DNA of 64,000 bases from Coriaria nepalensis (taxonomy: Eukaryota; Streptophyta; Magnoliopsida; Cucurbitales; Coriariaceae): the NCBI GenBank assembly GCA_027186245.1, contig CP114484.1:11418001-11482000 (forward strand), read 5' to 3'. Positions within the stretch are counted from its first letter, which is position 1; every line of letters begins with the position of its first letter. Positions 22,742-34,600 of this stretch are shown one piece after another. The notes beneath the pieces were generated by a model, which saw only the letters and a program-made list of their open reading frames with translations, ran no database searches and had not been told where the DNA came from. The position numbers were made by a program, and so were the translations under genes.

Positions 22742-23141
22742 CATTCTGCTTACCTCTTATCATCAAAACATCAGCGGAAATTAACAAAAAAAAAAGAGAT
22801 TTTGATATCATCAAATGAAAAAACTCTTGAATTAGAAAATCCAAATCAGAAAAAGAATTTGCACCCCAAAAGGCACTTGAATCAGCTCTCTCAACCCCCC
22901 AAAATGTGTTGAAGAAGATTATATGGGATCAGATATGAAAAAATGTAGAAATAACATGTCCATCAAAGGAGGAATAGTACGCAATAACTCCAGATTTTAA
23001 TTAATTTCTTAAGTAGAGTTTGTGAATGCTTGCAACGAGTTTAGAACATCAATAAAGGGTCAGTTGAAAAAAAAAAAAAAAAGAGGGGGGGAGGGAGAGA
23101 TATACAGGTACATGATGTAATAACATCCTTTTAAAAAATCC
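22742..23141. other. Intergenic DNA after the WAK cluster
   Basis: No gene. It contains AATAAA followed after 13 bp by a 16-A run and a G-rich tract (23053-23096), which looks like a retroposed 3' tail or a simple repeat. Confidence 0.4.
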
Positions 23142-23875
23142 TTAGCACTCATATGGCAGCTTTAAGGATGATTTCTTAGGACTGACTTCAACAGAGAGTT
23201 CTAAACTCCCGTTTTCCTCAAGCCTTTCCAAATGCTTATGGATGGGGCCGGTGAAGAGCTAACAGATCCGTCTTAGAGCAAAAAGGGAATAATGCATCAT
23301 AATTCCAAATTGTATTTAATTACGCAATGACCACTAGAACAGCCAATATGGCAAGAATAATTCAATTTTTTGAGACCGACAGTAAATTAAACAAGAAACA
23401 CGATAAAAGCGGTCAGCATCACTTTGCAAAATCCAAATATCAACTTACATTGTCAAGTTCAGCCTCTGCAATCTTTGCTTCAAGAGTACAATTATTTCTA
23501 TAATTGTGCCGTCAATTCATGGTTCTCCAGACGCTAGCAACTCCAAAAACTTTTAAAGTATATCCGTCTAATTCTGCCCCTAATTGAGAGCAGTGGTCCC
23601 TACAGAATGTTGCAAAAGTTTTATACCATTCGAACAAGAGAATGAAAAATCTAATAAGCAGTAGAAACCAGATGAAATCCGTCCTGCAGTTTTCCTTTTC
23701 CTTTCGCAGTTTTCTTCCCCTTATCTTTCTCAAAATGGACCCACATACTGAATCCGACGAAAAGAAAAGAAAAGAAAAGAAAAGGAAGAAATGATCGTAA
23801 CAGTAAAGCAGGTAGCGAAATTGTTCGCGAAATACCTAAGGATCGTCTGTCTCCTGCAGCTGAACCTTGATCCAT
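23142..23875 (-). CDS. Possible small multi-exon gene, model uncertain
   Basis: Three minus-strand pieces look coding. ATG 23875 opens MDQGSAAGDRRSL and ends at a good donor (TTAG/GTATTT, 23836). A middle piece (23497-23449) reads CTLEAKIAEAELDN before a strong donor (AAT/GTAAGT). A last piece (23258-23142) after a TGTTAG acceptor reads LFTGPIHKHLERLEENGSL and ends SLKLPYEC-stop. The last two join in phase. The first joins the middle only if exon 2 began after TTG (giving SLEAKIAEAE), which is not an AG acceptor, so an exon may be missing or the gene damaged. The product would be a short, charged, coiled-coil-like protein of 60-70 residues. Family not recognised. Confidence 0.35.
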
Positions 23876-24640
23876 TGGATTTGAATCTGAGAAGTGAGAA
23901 TGGAGCAGAGAGAACTCGGGAAAATGGCGCAAGTTCGATGGCTTCGTTCCAAAAATATGGGCTGGGCCGCACCGACAATTGGGCTATAGTGATGATACTT
24001 TGAACAGCCCTCTTATACCCTACTGTCAAAAGTATGTTTTCATTACGGCTTTTAATCACTTAACTAATTTAACGGCAGGAAAGTAATTAACACAACTTTT
24101 CCATCACTAAGATCTAAGGAACATGATACATGTCCAGAGATGGCGTACTGATGAAATTTCTCTTTGTATACAGGACTTTCAATTTGGAACTCCATGATCA
24201 GTTCCATACTAGACCTTATGGCTGAAAATGACATGATTGATTAACTTACAAAAAGAAAAAGCTACTTGACATGTAACATGGAAGGAATGATTAGAGAAAA
24301 TATTTAATCAACCGCGTCGCTTTATAACTACTTTAATGGACAATTATCGAGATAACAAAATCCGTTCATGTGATCTCCTTGTAGTAATCGCCAATTAATC
24401 ATCATCAGTCATCTTTAATTACAAGAGAGGCTGCTCAATTACACTAGGTAACAATAGGAAATAATTTTACAAAACTATTACGGCTGTTAGTATGCACTAG
24501 ATCGCGCGTTATCATTCGACAGACCACATGATCATCTGAATCTGTGAAAACTCGGGGTTCTCTAGCTACCATCCAACCGAAGGATGCAAAATTAGAGTCG
24601 TTCTTGGGTTGACGATGAGGGGTGGTATATAACTAACTAG
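23876..24640. other. Intergenic DNA
   Basis: No coding region supported. Contains the probable promoter of the small gene at 23142-23875 (minus strand) and the 3' end of the peptide gene. Confidence 0.4.
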
Positions 24641-24871
24641 CTAGAGCTTTCCATCTGAAGAAGGGAGGTTTCTATCTACTTTCAAATCCTTTGAAGACGA
24701 TTTAACAACCGAGTTGGTGCCTCTAGATGGAGCCGAGGTCGGAGAAGGGAGTTTCTTTGGTAGCATCTGTTTCCAATACTCACTTGGAAATGATCTCGAC
24801 GCTTCAGATAGAGTTAGAAGGAGTGCTATAACAGTCAAGAACAACCTTCTTTGCCTCCAAGAAGTTAGCAT
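24641..24871 (-). CDS. Secreted signalling-peptide precursor, IDA-like
   Basis: A single exon from ATG 24871 to TAG 24641 encodes 76 residues. Residues 1-26 form a signal peptide (basic start WRQRR, hydrophobic LFLTVIALLLTLSEAS). Downstream is LPKKLPSPTSAPSRGTNSV (residues about 37-55). This resembles the IDA/IDL family EPIP core, where a proline-rich PPSAPSKRHN-type motif follows LPKG. Here the Lys-Arg-His-Asn end is Arg-Gly-Thr-Asn, so it is a divergent IDL (IDL6/7-like) or a related PIP-type peptide. IDA peptides are processed in the apoplast and bind HAESA receptor kinases. A TATATA box lies near 25001-25010 (minus strand), about 135 bp upstream. The family call is moderate; receptor and role are unknown. 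Confidence 0.6.
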   Translation of the reverse strand: MLTSWRQRRLFLTVIALLLTLSEASRSFPSEYWKQMLPKKLPSPTSAPSRGTNSVVKSSSKDLKVDRNLPSSDGKL

Positions 24872-25531
24872 AGCTTCCTACCTAATTTCTTTCCAGTAAG
24901 CATGCTAATCAGAGCCCGATCTCTCTGTCTCTCCCTCTCTCTCTCTATCTCTCTCTCCCTCTACCTCTCTCTCTCTCTCTGTACATTAAACAACCTATAC
25001 CTCTATATAATGCGGCAGAAGAAGCCTAGAAGACATGTCGAGTAATACATGGAGGCTGCCAACTAGCTTTGTTTGAGGAAAGTAGTGACAATGGCAGACA
25101 ACGGGGTAGTATTTTATAATATCCGTAAACGTGCCTTTTAAGCAGCAAGGTAGCTCATGCTGATCCTCTCATTTCCAAATATATAGATTAACCTTCTGAC
25201 AGTTGGAAGCATAGAGTAATTATGGATGAAGAGCCGGACCAAAAAGGGCATGCATACAATTTTCAAATGATGCAGCACATGCGGCGAGTTCTGCTTCACT
25301 TGCCTTTAATATGTGCCTATGATTAAGGAGCTTGCTGTCTTGAACTTATAAAAATGGCAGCTGGTGGGAAAGAATGTCGGGTGTAAAAGATCAAATATTA
25401 TTTAAGTAATCGTGTAGTTCTTATTTGGGACAAGAAGAGTTGGAAGGTGGAGTTCACTTGTTTTACAAAGTGGTAGGGGCACTCCATTAATACAAAAATT
25501 ACCTTAAAAAAAAAAAAAAAAAGATAGCTCA
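24872..25531. other. Peptide-gene promoter, CT microsatellite and 3' region of TOL gene
   Basis: A CT/TC microsatellite spans about 24918-24980 in the 5' leader of the peptide gene. 25060-25500 is spacer with an 18-A run ending at 25522, close to the stop of the TOL gene on the minus strand. No other gene. Confidence 0.45.
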
Positions 25532-27968
25532 TCAGAATGGTCTGTTGGGATTTGAGGAAGAAGATGAGTTGACTTTTCCAAAGTCAAATATATCCACAAA
25601 CAAACCATCGCCAGTATTCCCATGTTTTTTCGGCTCCGCCGAATTTAGAGACAAAGTATGTGTCTGTCCAACTAAGTCGTCATAAGAAGAAGAGCCCAAT
25701 ATGCTACTACTCGACCTCGAAATACCCTTATTAATCGATATAGGTGGTTTGTCAAAAGAACGTTGTCTCTCATTATAATATAGAGGTGGAGTATATGAGA
25801 GATTAGAGCCAGGAGACGACTGACCAATATCCCATAAGATCGGAGGAAGCGGATCAGCCGAACTGCTTCTAGAAGCTGATATATCATATACAGGTGGGCC
25901 TGATATTGATGAGGAGTTCAAACCATGATTATTAAGAGATGGTGAAGAAGATGGAGTTGCCTTAAACTGATCTGAAGATCCTTGAGATGTGTAAAAATCA
26001 CCACTGAGATAGTCAACTGGGCCCGCATTTGAAAAAGAGAGCTTTTCTGGAGCAGATGGAGGAGGGGGAAGAAATGGGACCCGGAGCAGTTCCGAGTAAC
26101 CAGCATCGTCGGATGATTTTCTACTATGTCCTTGAACATTCACACTGGATGACCTTGGGAATATTGAGACATTTGTAAAACAGTTATTTATACATAAGAG
26201 TTAATATAATCAAGGAGATGTTAATTTGAAGTGTTCTTCAAAACTGCATTCATAAATGAAAATTCACCTTCGAGTTAGCTGGGCAAAGTCATCTTCGGAC
26301 TCATCATCGTCATATTTTACTTCCAGATTTGGTTTGATTGAAAATCGTGTAGACTTTACTTCTGCTGTGGAAGTTTTTCCGTTAGCAATGTCATCATGTA
26401 GGGTAAGTACATGCTGGAATCTGTCGTTTAATGCTAATCCTTGACATAAAAATTGTTCATCTCTGAAAGGGAACCGAGCAAGAAAACAGAAAGTTCAGAA
26501 CGATATCTCCTTAAATGAAAGTTCAGAGCAGTATGACCTTAAATGAAAGGGTTTTGACTTTTAAGTTTATAGCGAGTTCTTACACGGTATCATTGACAAG
26601 AAGCATGACGCGCTTTTGGTACAAACAGCACTGGTCAACAAGTTCAACAATCACTTCTTGCTTCACACCCTGCAAAATTTGTAACCATCAATGGATATAG
26701 AACGCATCCTTAATCCAAAAACTAAACTTCTAGAATAAACATAAGGAACTACCTCAGGATTCTTCTGATCCAAGGCACCAAGCATTTCCAGCAACACGTC
26801 CACTATTCCACTTGCATTCTGTATTTCTAACAAGCTGTGTGACAGAGACTTTGCTTCAGGAAATGTGAGCTTTTAAGTATAAAGCAAGTATACCCGATCC
26901 ATAAAAATTCTTAAATGATACAAAAATTTTGTACCCTAGGCCAGAAGCATCATTTTGAGGAGCGACCCGAGAAAGAATATCAGAAGCTGAAGCCATATCC
27001 GGACTTCTTCGATTGGTTGTTGTTTCAGACGAAGTAAAGTACGATACAGCATTTTCTTCTCTAGGTGGAAACTGAACTCCAGAATTCTATTAATAATAAG
27101 ATAAATGAGCAAATTAACGAATACAAAACAAGGGATGATAAAATTAAATTGTTGAATAATTAGATCAATTTACCTTTAATTCATTGTAAGCTGCATAATA
27201 TTGAGGAAATCTTCCCCTCGGACCGCCTACAGCCTCTTGCCATGCATCTATCAAAGTTAGTATCTTGTCCTTCACATTCAGACGAGGCTGCAAAATTTAA
27301 AAAGGTTGAAAAAAGATATAGAAAACAATTTCATACCTTCACTTTGCTCACATAGAAAAAAGGTTAAAAGAAAGATAGATGAACAACATCTATCAAAGAA
27401 GAAACATGGATCACCTTCTTTTTTACTACTTTGACCATGTCGGTTATGATATCGCACTCGATAATATGCTGAAATACATTCTCGCCGCAATTCTTGCTCA
27501 GAGTCTCCAATGCCTAGATCATTGTTTCGAAAAGAAATATGATTGGGTCGTAACATAAAATTCTTCTCTTTTCGAAAAGGCAACAAAGTACTTACAAAAA
27601 GAGCTAAAAGCTGCACTTCATGGCTTTTGCTTCCAATGCGCTTCTTGAGTACCTTCAAGGTATCCTTGGCTTGTCTAAAAAACACCCAGTTTATTCCGAA
27701 TCAATTGAACCATAACATAATAAGTCAAGATCTAAATGGGGGAAAAAAAGTATATTTTTTTATTTTTCTACTTCATACACAACTACTGCTATCAATTGTA
27801 TAAAGTACAAACTACTTTCAATAATACACAACAGGTAAGTGAAGATATGAAAGATTACCCAGGATCCAGATTGATAATATCACAAAGCTCAATGTTAACG
27901 GACCAGTCTGGACCAATCAGCATCTCACTAGTTGCCCTCTCAGCACAGGCTGCAGCATTGCCAGCCAT
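25532..27968 (-). CDS. TOL: TOM1-like protein (VHS and GAT domains)
   Basis: Nine minus-strand exons: 27968-27859, 27674-27596, 27513-27415, 27287-27174, 27086-26935, 26834-26753, 26669-26584, 26462-26268 and 26153-25532. They join in phase to 512 residues. The N-terminus [20 protein letters not shown] starts a VHS domain (about residues 1-135) with [10 protein letters not shown] and DAWQEAVGG typical of plant TOM1-likes. A linker follows, then a GAT domain (about 190-290; [40 protein letters not shown]). A Ser/Pro/Tyr-rich tail follows. TOL proteins bind ubiquitin and sort plasma-membrane cargo at endosomes. Similarity is greatest to the shorter TOL1/TOL2 type but the tail is longer. One donor (exon 7) was chosen as GTAAGA over GTGTAA because only that keeps the frame. 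Confidence 0.92.
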
Positions 27969-28739
27969 GTCAGCTCTGAAACCTCTCTTTCAATTCCTTC
28001 TTCGTTGTTATGTATCTCCTTATAAGCAAATCACCCACAATGTCATTGGCCGCTAAATTGAAAAAGGGGGGGAAAAAGAGGCAATCAAAACAAACAAACA
28101 AAAAATTTGCAGAGATCAATGATTTCTGCTTACCCAAATTAGAAAGAAATGTAGAAGAAGAGGCTTTTCTTCGTGGGAAATAAAAAAGGATGGATTGGGA
28201 AGAAAGAATCCGAATCGGGAGGCTTTTCTTTGGCCTTTTTTCCAGCGGTTGTGATGATGGGTTCGAACATTTTTGGCGCTGATTCCAAATCAAACGTATA
28301 TTTAAGAAGTAGATTAACGATGATTAAAGAAGGGGACAGACGAATGTGGCTTACCTTGTTTCTCTCACATTCGTGTGCTCAGATGAAATAGAAAGAAGTT
28401 GAGGACTCGCCTACACGTTTTTTTTTTCTTACTCCCTTTTCATTTTTCTTGTATTTATAAGTTGGCCCCTCAAGTTTTAGAAATGTACAATATTTCCCCC
28501 CACACGGAACAAGGCTTCATGTGTTGACGACGAGGCGCTGACATCATTGCCGACGTGTGGGGGAAAGTGCCAAAAACACACGGGTTTTTATTTTTTATTT
28601 ATTTATGATATATTAAATAAATGTAAATATAAAATAATATAATATTTTTATATTATTAATAATATAATATAATTCAGTAATTATATATATATATGAAAGA
28701 ATTTCTCATATTTTATATCAACGTACTTTTTTATATAGG
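27969..28739. promoter_or_regulatory. 5' leader/promoter of the TOL gene and spacer
   Basis: 5' of the TOL ATG on the minus strand. An upstream frame (28293-27970) runs to a TGA overlapping the ATG by two bases but is AT-biased and its text is unlike any domain, so it is probably leader. 28400-28700 is AT-rich spacer with no gene. Confidence 0.4.
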
Positions 28740-30110
28740 ACACAGCCTAGACTCGTGCACAAACTCCGAGTTTGGCGTCACAAATGCGTCAAGCAAAGGT
28801 CAATGAAGTGTAGCCACTGACACGCTTTTAGCTTCATTGCTGTCTAGTGTCTACCACCACTCGATGAGCATGGCTCTTATACTTCCCATTTGTTAATATC
28901 TGTATATTATACAAACAATGGACTGTCGTTACATACTATCATACACAGTACTATAGATTTAACATTATATGGTATGATTTTACCTCAAGATGGTCTCCAA
29001 GATTGACAAAGATGGAATGATGGGGGATATAGACATTGATCCAATACCCTTGGTGAGATAGTATTTGAAGGCCACCATTGACATCTTGGATAAGTGAGAC
29101 AAAGAAGTCAGGGTCTGTATGATTAGTCACCCCAACTGAGCCTTTGGACTTGAAATTCAGCAGATATAATAAGTTCATGGTAGACACGTCAAAGGTCGAG
29201 CTCAGCTTAAATGCGTTGGCTATATATGTCTCGTCATGTCCTAGGATTATCAGTACTGCCTTGGCTAGACCATGTACCCCGCTTCTAGTTCCTTTGAAAT
29301 AATCATCCATGGCCTCATTGTTAACAAACAAGCAAAATACGATGTCTTGTTTTAGTAGTTATGCATGTCGCGTGATCATGTAAGAAGTATAACTACTTAT
29401 TCTCATAAGTATATATACCTGAAACTAGGTGAGTTCTACGGGCAATGGAATTTAGGATGAGCTACGACCTTGAGATATTCCATGTTTTCAACAGTGCCGG
29501 AACGTAGACCCCAATCTCATCTGTCTGGTGTGTTTTGCCATACTCTCTTCCTTCTTCGTACGTTCGAAAAAGTTATAAATTCTTTTGAAAACTGCCTCAA
29601 ACGTAATATCCGGCACACCGCAGTTTACCGGATAAAAGAAAGATTCAATTACATATGTTAAAAAAAAAAAAAAAAAAAAAGGTAAGACGATCGATAAGGA
29701 GGAGTAATCAAGGAGTGACACATACATAGAAGAAACCGTAGTCCTCACACGCTTGGCTGAGGTTTTCGAGAGCATTTGAATGTAGTTCAGGGTCATCAGA
29801 GAAGAGCATCATGTAATCAACGATGGGTATAATTTTATCATCAAATCTTGATAAAACATGTCAGAATCTGAGTAGAGAGGGGAAAGAGATGAGAGAGGGA
29901 AAGAAACTTTATGATTTCGATAAATGATCCCAACTACAATGTATATATACAAATAATACACAAGTCAACTAAACAGTCAACTTCTAAACTAAAACCAACT
30001 AATCTACAAACTATTGTTAACAGAACTAATAATAGATAATTAACTCTAACAAAACAGGACTGTCGTTAATGGTGATCGGAGCACTGATCTGATAAGCTAT
30101 TTGATTACAG
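28740..30110 (-). pseudogene. 2-oxoglutarate/Fe(II) dioxygenase pseudogene, split by a solo LTR
   Basis: Four exon remnants, in the order of the intact paralogue at 40793-42075, run right to left. Exon 1 (about 30110-29750) reads SAPITINDSPV before and FDDKIIPIVDYMMLF after a 193-bp insertion (29859-30051). Exon 2 (about 29640-29440; VNCGVPDITFEAVF, then KVVAHPKFHCP) carries a frameshift and stops. Exon 3 (29331-28985) has HTD, half of the 2-His-1-Asp iron site, and GDHLE before a donor. Exon 4 (28899-28740; ILTNGKYKSHAHRVVVD) holds the second His and RVS but has stops. No ATG was found for exon 1. Non-functional. Confidence 0.85.
29859..30051. mobile_element. 193-bp solo LTR with 5-bp target-site duplication
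   Basis: The element starts TGTCAGAATC and ends CTCTAACA, i.e. TG...CA ends on both strands. The target-site duplication AAACA occurs at 29854-29858 and 30052-30056. Read on the minus strand the LTR begins TGTTAGAGTTAATTATC and ends with an AT-rich then CTC-rich tail, as in copia-type LTRs. No internal retrotransposon sequence lies nearby, so it is a solo LTR or a very short non-autonomous element. It interrupts exon 1 of the dioxygenase pseudogene. Confidence 0.85.
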
Positions 30111-31328
30111 AAAGAAAAAGAAAAAGGGTTTACTTCAAAATTTTGAACAGATGAGATCACTATTTTAATATATGAAACAGGTTAGGTTTTATTTGAATGC
30201 ATGTATGTATGAATTATTAACAAGAACGAGACTGGTTTTTAATTAATAATTTAAATAACATAAAATAATTATAGTTATCTAAAATAATTATAATTAAGGC
30301 TAATCATGCATCTATAATTCTGTTATTAAACTAATTAAGTGGGGGTACTATTCAATATTCTATACAACATGAGTACAAGTGATGGATGGGTCCCACCCAA
30401 CTCCTACCCCATGCGTGGGATTGAGAGAACCGGAAGTGGAGGCCCTCCCTATCATCCATACACACGACCAATGCTTACTCATCCAGTTATGAACATGTAA
30501 TTCAGTCATCTAAACTTTCTAAGCAACTTTGCATACATAATACATGACTGATTCGCGTGTCAAGATAAGAACAAGATTTATCTGATTTTCTCCCAAGTCT
30601 CCTTAGTCCTTAGTCCAGTGTCAACAAGGCCCAGCCCGAAAGCAATTTCGGCCCATAATTTGATAAGACTTATCCCCTCACGGATTCTGATCCATAACCT
30701 CATCTGGGCCCAGCAACAAATCACCATTTCAGTTAAAAAAGGTAAATTCTTGTTGGGATCGGAAAAAATGGCCGCCTTAAAGAAATTATATAAAATACAC
30801 GTGTAGATTGACATAAAATAATTAGGATAGTGACTTATATATACTTAATTTCAATGATTACGTATGTCAAATTAGGTTATTTAATTTCAATAATTGAATC
30901 CCGACTCTTCGTAGACATATTTAATTATTTATAACTAATTATAACACTATGTATATATTCTATATATCAAATTTACTTGATCTTTCGCACTGTTAAATGA
31001 TGCAGTAAAAAAAAAAAAAAAAAAGCATTTACTCATTTACCTACTTATAACAATATATTTCTGTCACTGTACCGAGTCCCAAAGTGCAATTAGTAATTAA
31101 TTACACTTCATTTAACCATAAGTTGGTCAAAACCACATGATTCACTATTTTACTTTATGTATATATATTTATATTTTCTGATGATGTAATTTACCCCTGA
31201 CCATAGAAGTAAGTCATGCTGGAAATTAGCCTATAAAAATGAGTGATTAGTTGTGATATAAAACACAGTGAAAAACTATACTTAGAGTTTTCTTCATACA
31301 TACCCATAAGCTATTTCAAGTAAGAACG
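30111..31328. promoter_or_regulatory. Spacer and promoter of the PNP gene
   Basis: No gene supported from 30111 to 31200. A TATAAAA box lies at 31232-31238, 90-97 bp before the ATG at 31329. A 18-A run lies near 31007-31024. 30560-30800 is GC-richer than its surroundings but has no open gene I can support. Confidence 0.45.
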
Positions 31329-32016
31329 ATGCGAGCTATGGCTATCAAGTTTTTCCTGATTCTCACTACAATCTTATTCCTCGTTTCTTTAGCAGCAGCC
31401 ACCGCCGGCACCGCAACTTATTATAATCCTCCCTACGTCCGTAAGTACTATATATACTATCTATATAAACAAATTTAAAAAGATTACATCTTTATGATCA
31501 ATCTATATATATATATATATATATATATTGTGGTTTAAAAAAATATCACTGGGCCCTAGGCTTCACTTTTTCCGTTGGGCCCATACCCAGTCATAAAGGG
31601 GAACAAACAAACAGTGCTCTGTTTTTCCAATGGGCTTTACAGAAGGCCCACTACACTACTACTACTACTAATATTGAGCTCTATTAAAAGTAGTTTTCTT
31701 CTAGTCTAGGCCACTAATGTTTTTGTTTTTCTTTAATTTTGTAGCGTCCTCATGTTATGGATACAAAAATCATGGGGTGATGGTGGCAGCAGCAAGTGAA
31801 GCAATATGGGACCATAGGGGAGCCTGTGGGAAGAAATTGCGGGTCGTTTGCACGGGCCCCACAAATCGGGCTCCACATCCTTGCACCGGAAAAGAAGTTA
31901 CCGTTGAGATTGTCGATTACTGCCCTAAATGCGGAGGGACCATCGATCTTTCCCATGAAGCTTTCGCCGTTATTGCCAGTCCCAGTGCTGGTCGGGTCAA
32001 GATCGACTACCACTAA
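31329..32016 (+). CDS. Plant natriuretic peptide / EG45-like domain protein
   Basis: Two exons, 31329-31440 and 31745-32016, join in phase to 127 residues. A signal peptide (MRAMAIKFFLILTTILFLVS...) is followed by the mature domain starting GTATYYNPPYVPSSCYG. Conserved features of the expansin-like double-psi barrel are visible: ACGKKLRVVC, CTGKEVTVEIVDYCP, GGTIDLSHEAFAVIA. Matches plant natriuretic peptides/EG45 proteins, small secreted proteins that influence ion and water balance and defence. The length is normal and there is no C-terminal expansin (pollen-allergen) domain. The intron (31441-31744) contains an AT microsatellite near 31507-31529. The gene looks intact. Confidence 0.85.
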
Positions 32017-32756
32017 GTAGAAGCTGCTTCTTCCCCCAGATAACTCTAATTCCCTATATATGCGAAGAAAGTGATTGATTCAACGTTTTAATCAATCTAA
32101 TTGGTTACTTTGTTGTGTGTCGTTAGTCTTTTCTTTCTCTATATGTTTACATATATGAATTTTAAAGTATGAACGTAATGAGATAATATGATGTTTAAAT
32201 AACGTGCTTAGTTTGAGCATCACATACAGTATACAGTATGTGCAAATGCGTAGAATATAAATGTATCGTTTCATATATCAAACAATGTGTAGTGCATACT
32301 ATAGTGTTTAGTGCTTTTCCTCATTTAAAAATGTGTTCAGAATTATATAAACCAACTTTTTTTAAACTTAACAATGATATACATACGCTGATGCACTGTA
32401 TTTTCTTATAATCCAAATTGTGACGTTATTATCAACTAGAATCTTACAATATTCATCCATGGAAGCCAAAGCATACTGTTTAAGATTGAAAAAATAGATT
32501 AACTTTGTCAATGGAATTCAAATCCATTCAACTTCTCTAATGTTTGCCAGTGATACTTCCCCCCCGCCTCTTCCTGACACTGGCCAGTCGTTTTTCCGGG
32601 CGTCAAACGAGGAACTTCCGCAAATGGTTGTGCAGATATTAAGAGCTCGTATAGTCGGATTGCACCATTTCTTGACGTTGTTTATTATGATGGCTTTTTT
32701 CTGTGATTTTTGGTTCTGTAAAAGCTCCGGGACTCGCACTAGGTGAACGGTAAACA
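32017..32756. other. Spacer downstream of the PNP gene
   Basis: No gene. 32540-32750 is GC-richer and may be a degraded exon-like fragment or old transposon, but overlapping frames give no recognisable protein. Confidence 0.35.
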
Positions 32757-33408
32757 TTTTTTTTTTTTAAACCGAACATAAATTTATTAAAAGGGAACCA
32801 CGAGTACAACAGGAAAACAAACAAGCAAGCAAGGAAAGCTAAATGATAGTCTTTCTAAAGTACCCTAAATCAACCTTATCATAATTTTTTTAAAGACAAA
32901 TGAACTTAGGGAGGTGATTAATTGAGATAAAAGAGTGATTGAAAGGGAATTACAAGCCAAATTGGAAAGTGCATCCGCTACTTGATTCGTTTCTCTGTAA
33001 ATATGAGCAAGAGTGACTTTATAGTGATCAATAAGCCTTCATAATATTCATGATAGTATGATGCATGGAAGAAGGAATTTTTTGATGACCTTGCACCATC
33101 TGAACCAAGCATAAGGTGTCAGTTTCAATTGAAACGTTGACAATTTGTAGTTCTTCAAAAAATAGAAGACTCCTTAGTAGAGTTTTTATTTCCGCTTGCA
33201 TGCTTGTTATGGTATCCCAATAAATTGCCAAAGCTTTAATGAAATTTCCTTCACTATTTCTCAAGATAATGCCAGCTTTTGAGATTCTTGGATTCACCTT
33301 GCTAGTGCCATCAACGTTGATCTTGAGGAAACTGTAAAAAGGTTTATTCCATTTTACCAGCTTGAGCTGGTTGATAATAATCGTACAATGAAATTTTAAC
33401 ATATGCAA
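32757..33408 (-). mobile_element. LINE 3' fragment with RNase H domain and A-tail
   Basis: On the minus strand 33408-33028 reads FLKINVDGTSK, SKAGIILRNSEGNFI and MQAEIKTLL, the plant non-LTR retrotransposon RNase H domain (RVT_3; DG and the later E visible). It continues to about 32870 (VTLAHIYRETNQVADALSN), then an A-tail (T-run 32757-32769 on the + strand, after AATAAA-type sequence). It is 5'-truncated at 33408, where copia-like sequence begins. Its terminal position and poly(A) identify it as a LINE 3' end. Confidence 0.75.
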
Positions 33409-33419
33409 GTCAAAGTCAC

Positions 33420-34600
33420 AATCAAATTTTCATGGTGAGAAAACATATCGATGGAAATGGAAGCCTAAGTGCTATTATTGCATGATGTTTAGCCATATTG
33501 AGAAGAATTGATTCAAGAAAAACAAAGACAAAGCCTTTGAGTCACCTTAATAAGCTAATGCAATTGAAGCTAAAGATGAAGAACATCTCTTCATGGCTAC
33601 TAAATCTGTCAAACTTAAGTCCAATGATGAGTGGCTTATTGATAGTGGTTCTACAAACTATATGACTCATGATGAAAATTTATTCAAGGATATAGACATA
33701 AGTTTCTCAACTGAGATCACAATTGGAAATTGAAAAATTGTAAGGGCAAAACCAGAAAATGGATAAGGCTCATCTTAAATGTATTTTCGATTCTTGCTTT
33801 AAAACATAGTGTTAGTCAACTTATGAAGAATAGATACACTTTGCTAGTTGAAGACAAACATTGTATCATCCTAGATTCAAAGAAGCAAATGGCTCAAGTT
33901 CCTATCAATCATAACAATTTCTCTGTGCAATGAAATCATCAAGCTTTGAGCTATAAGGAAGATGAAACTTATATTTGGCACAAAAGATTTGACCATTTTG
34001 ATATTAAATCAATCGAAAATTTGAGTTCAAACGCCACGGTTGATGATTTGCCTTTGGTGAAGCCTCAGCCTCAAGTTTGTGAGAGCTGCTAATTAGGAAA
34101 ATTAAAGAGAAGGCCATTTCTAAAGAATCAAGCCTATAAAACTAAAGAAATGCTTAAGTTGATACACTCTTATGTATGTGGTCCAATGAGAGAGTTGGCT
34201 CTAAGTGGAAACATGTATTTTATTATCTTCTTAAATGACATGTCTAAATTTTGCTAGATCTATTTCATGAAAAAGAAGTCAGAAGCTCTCAACACATTTG
34301 TAATGTTTAGAAACTTGCTGGAAACAAAAAGTGAGAGGAAGATAAAGACTCTAAGATAAGACAATATGAGTGAATATACTTCTATTCAGTTCAAGATTTA
34401 TCTTAAAGAGCATGAGATCAACCACCAGCTTATTATGTTATACAACCCTTAATATAATGGTATGTCAGAGAGGAAGAATATGACTGTTATGGAGATAGTC
34501 AAAAGTATGATGGCTGAAAAGAATGTGCCTAAAAGGCTGTGGGCAGAACTTGCAAATATTGCAATATATTTGTAAAGCCTTCTCATAACAATGGTTAAGA
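33420..34600 (+). mobile_element. Ty1/copia gag-pol fragment, decayed
   Basis: Frames with many stops read, in order: a gag zinc knuckle-like YCMMFSHIEKN (33475), a protease active-site-like DEWLIDSGSTNYMTHDENLF (33625-33690), the GAG_pre-integrase motif WHKRFDHFDIKSIENLSS with VCESC (33975-34095), and integrase pieces (SYVCGPMRELALSGNMYFI, GMSERKNMTVMEIVKSMMAE). Reverse transcriptase and both LTRs are absent. A dead, truncated element abutting the LINE fragment. Confidence 0.75.

Noticed and set aside
24918..24980. CT/TC repeat near the peptide gene
   Set aside because: An ordinary microsatellite in a plant leader; not a regulatory call.
27970..28293. Open frame on the minus strand ending just before the TOL start codon
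   Set aside because: The VHS start [11 protein letters not shown] matches known TOM1-like N-termini, so the upstream frame is most likely leader sequence.
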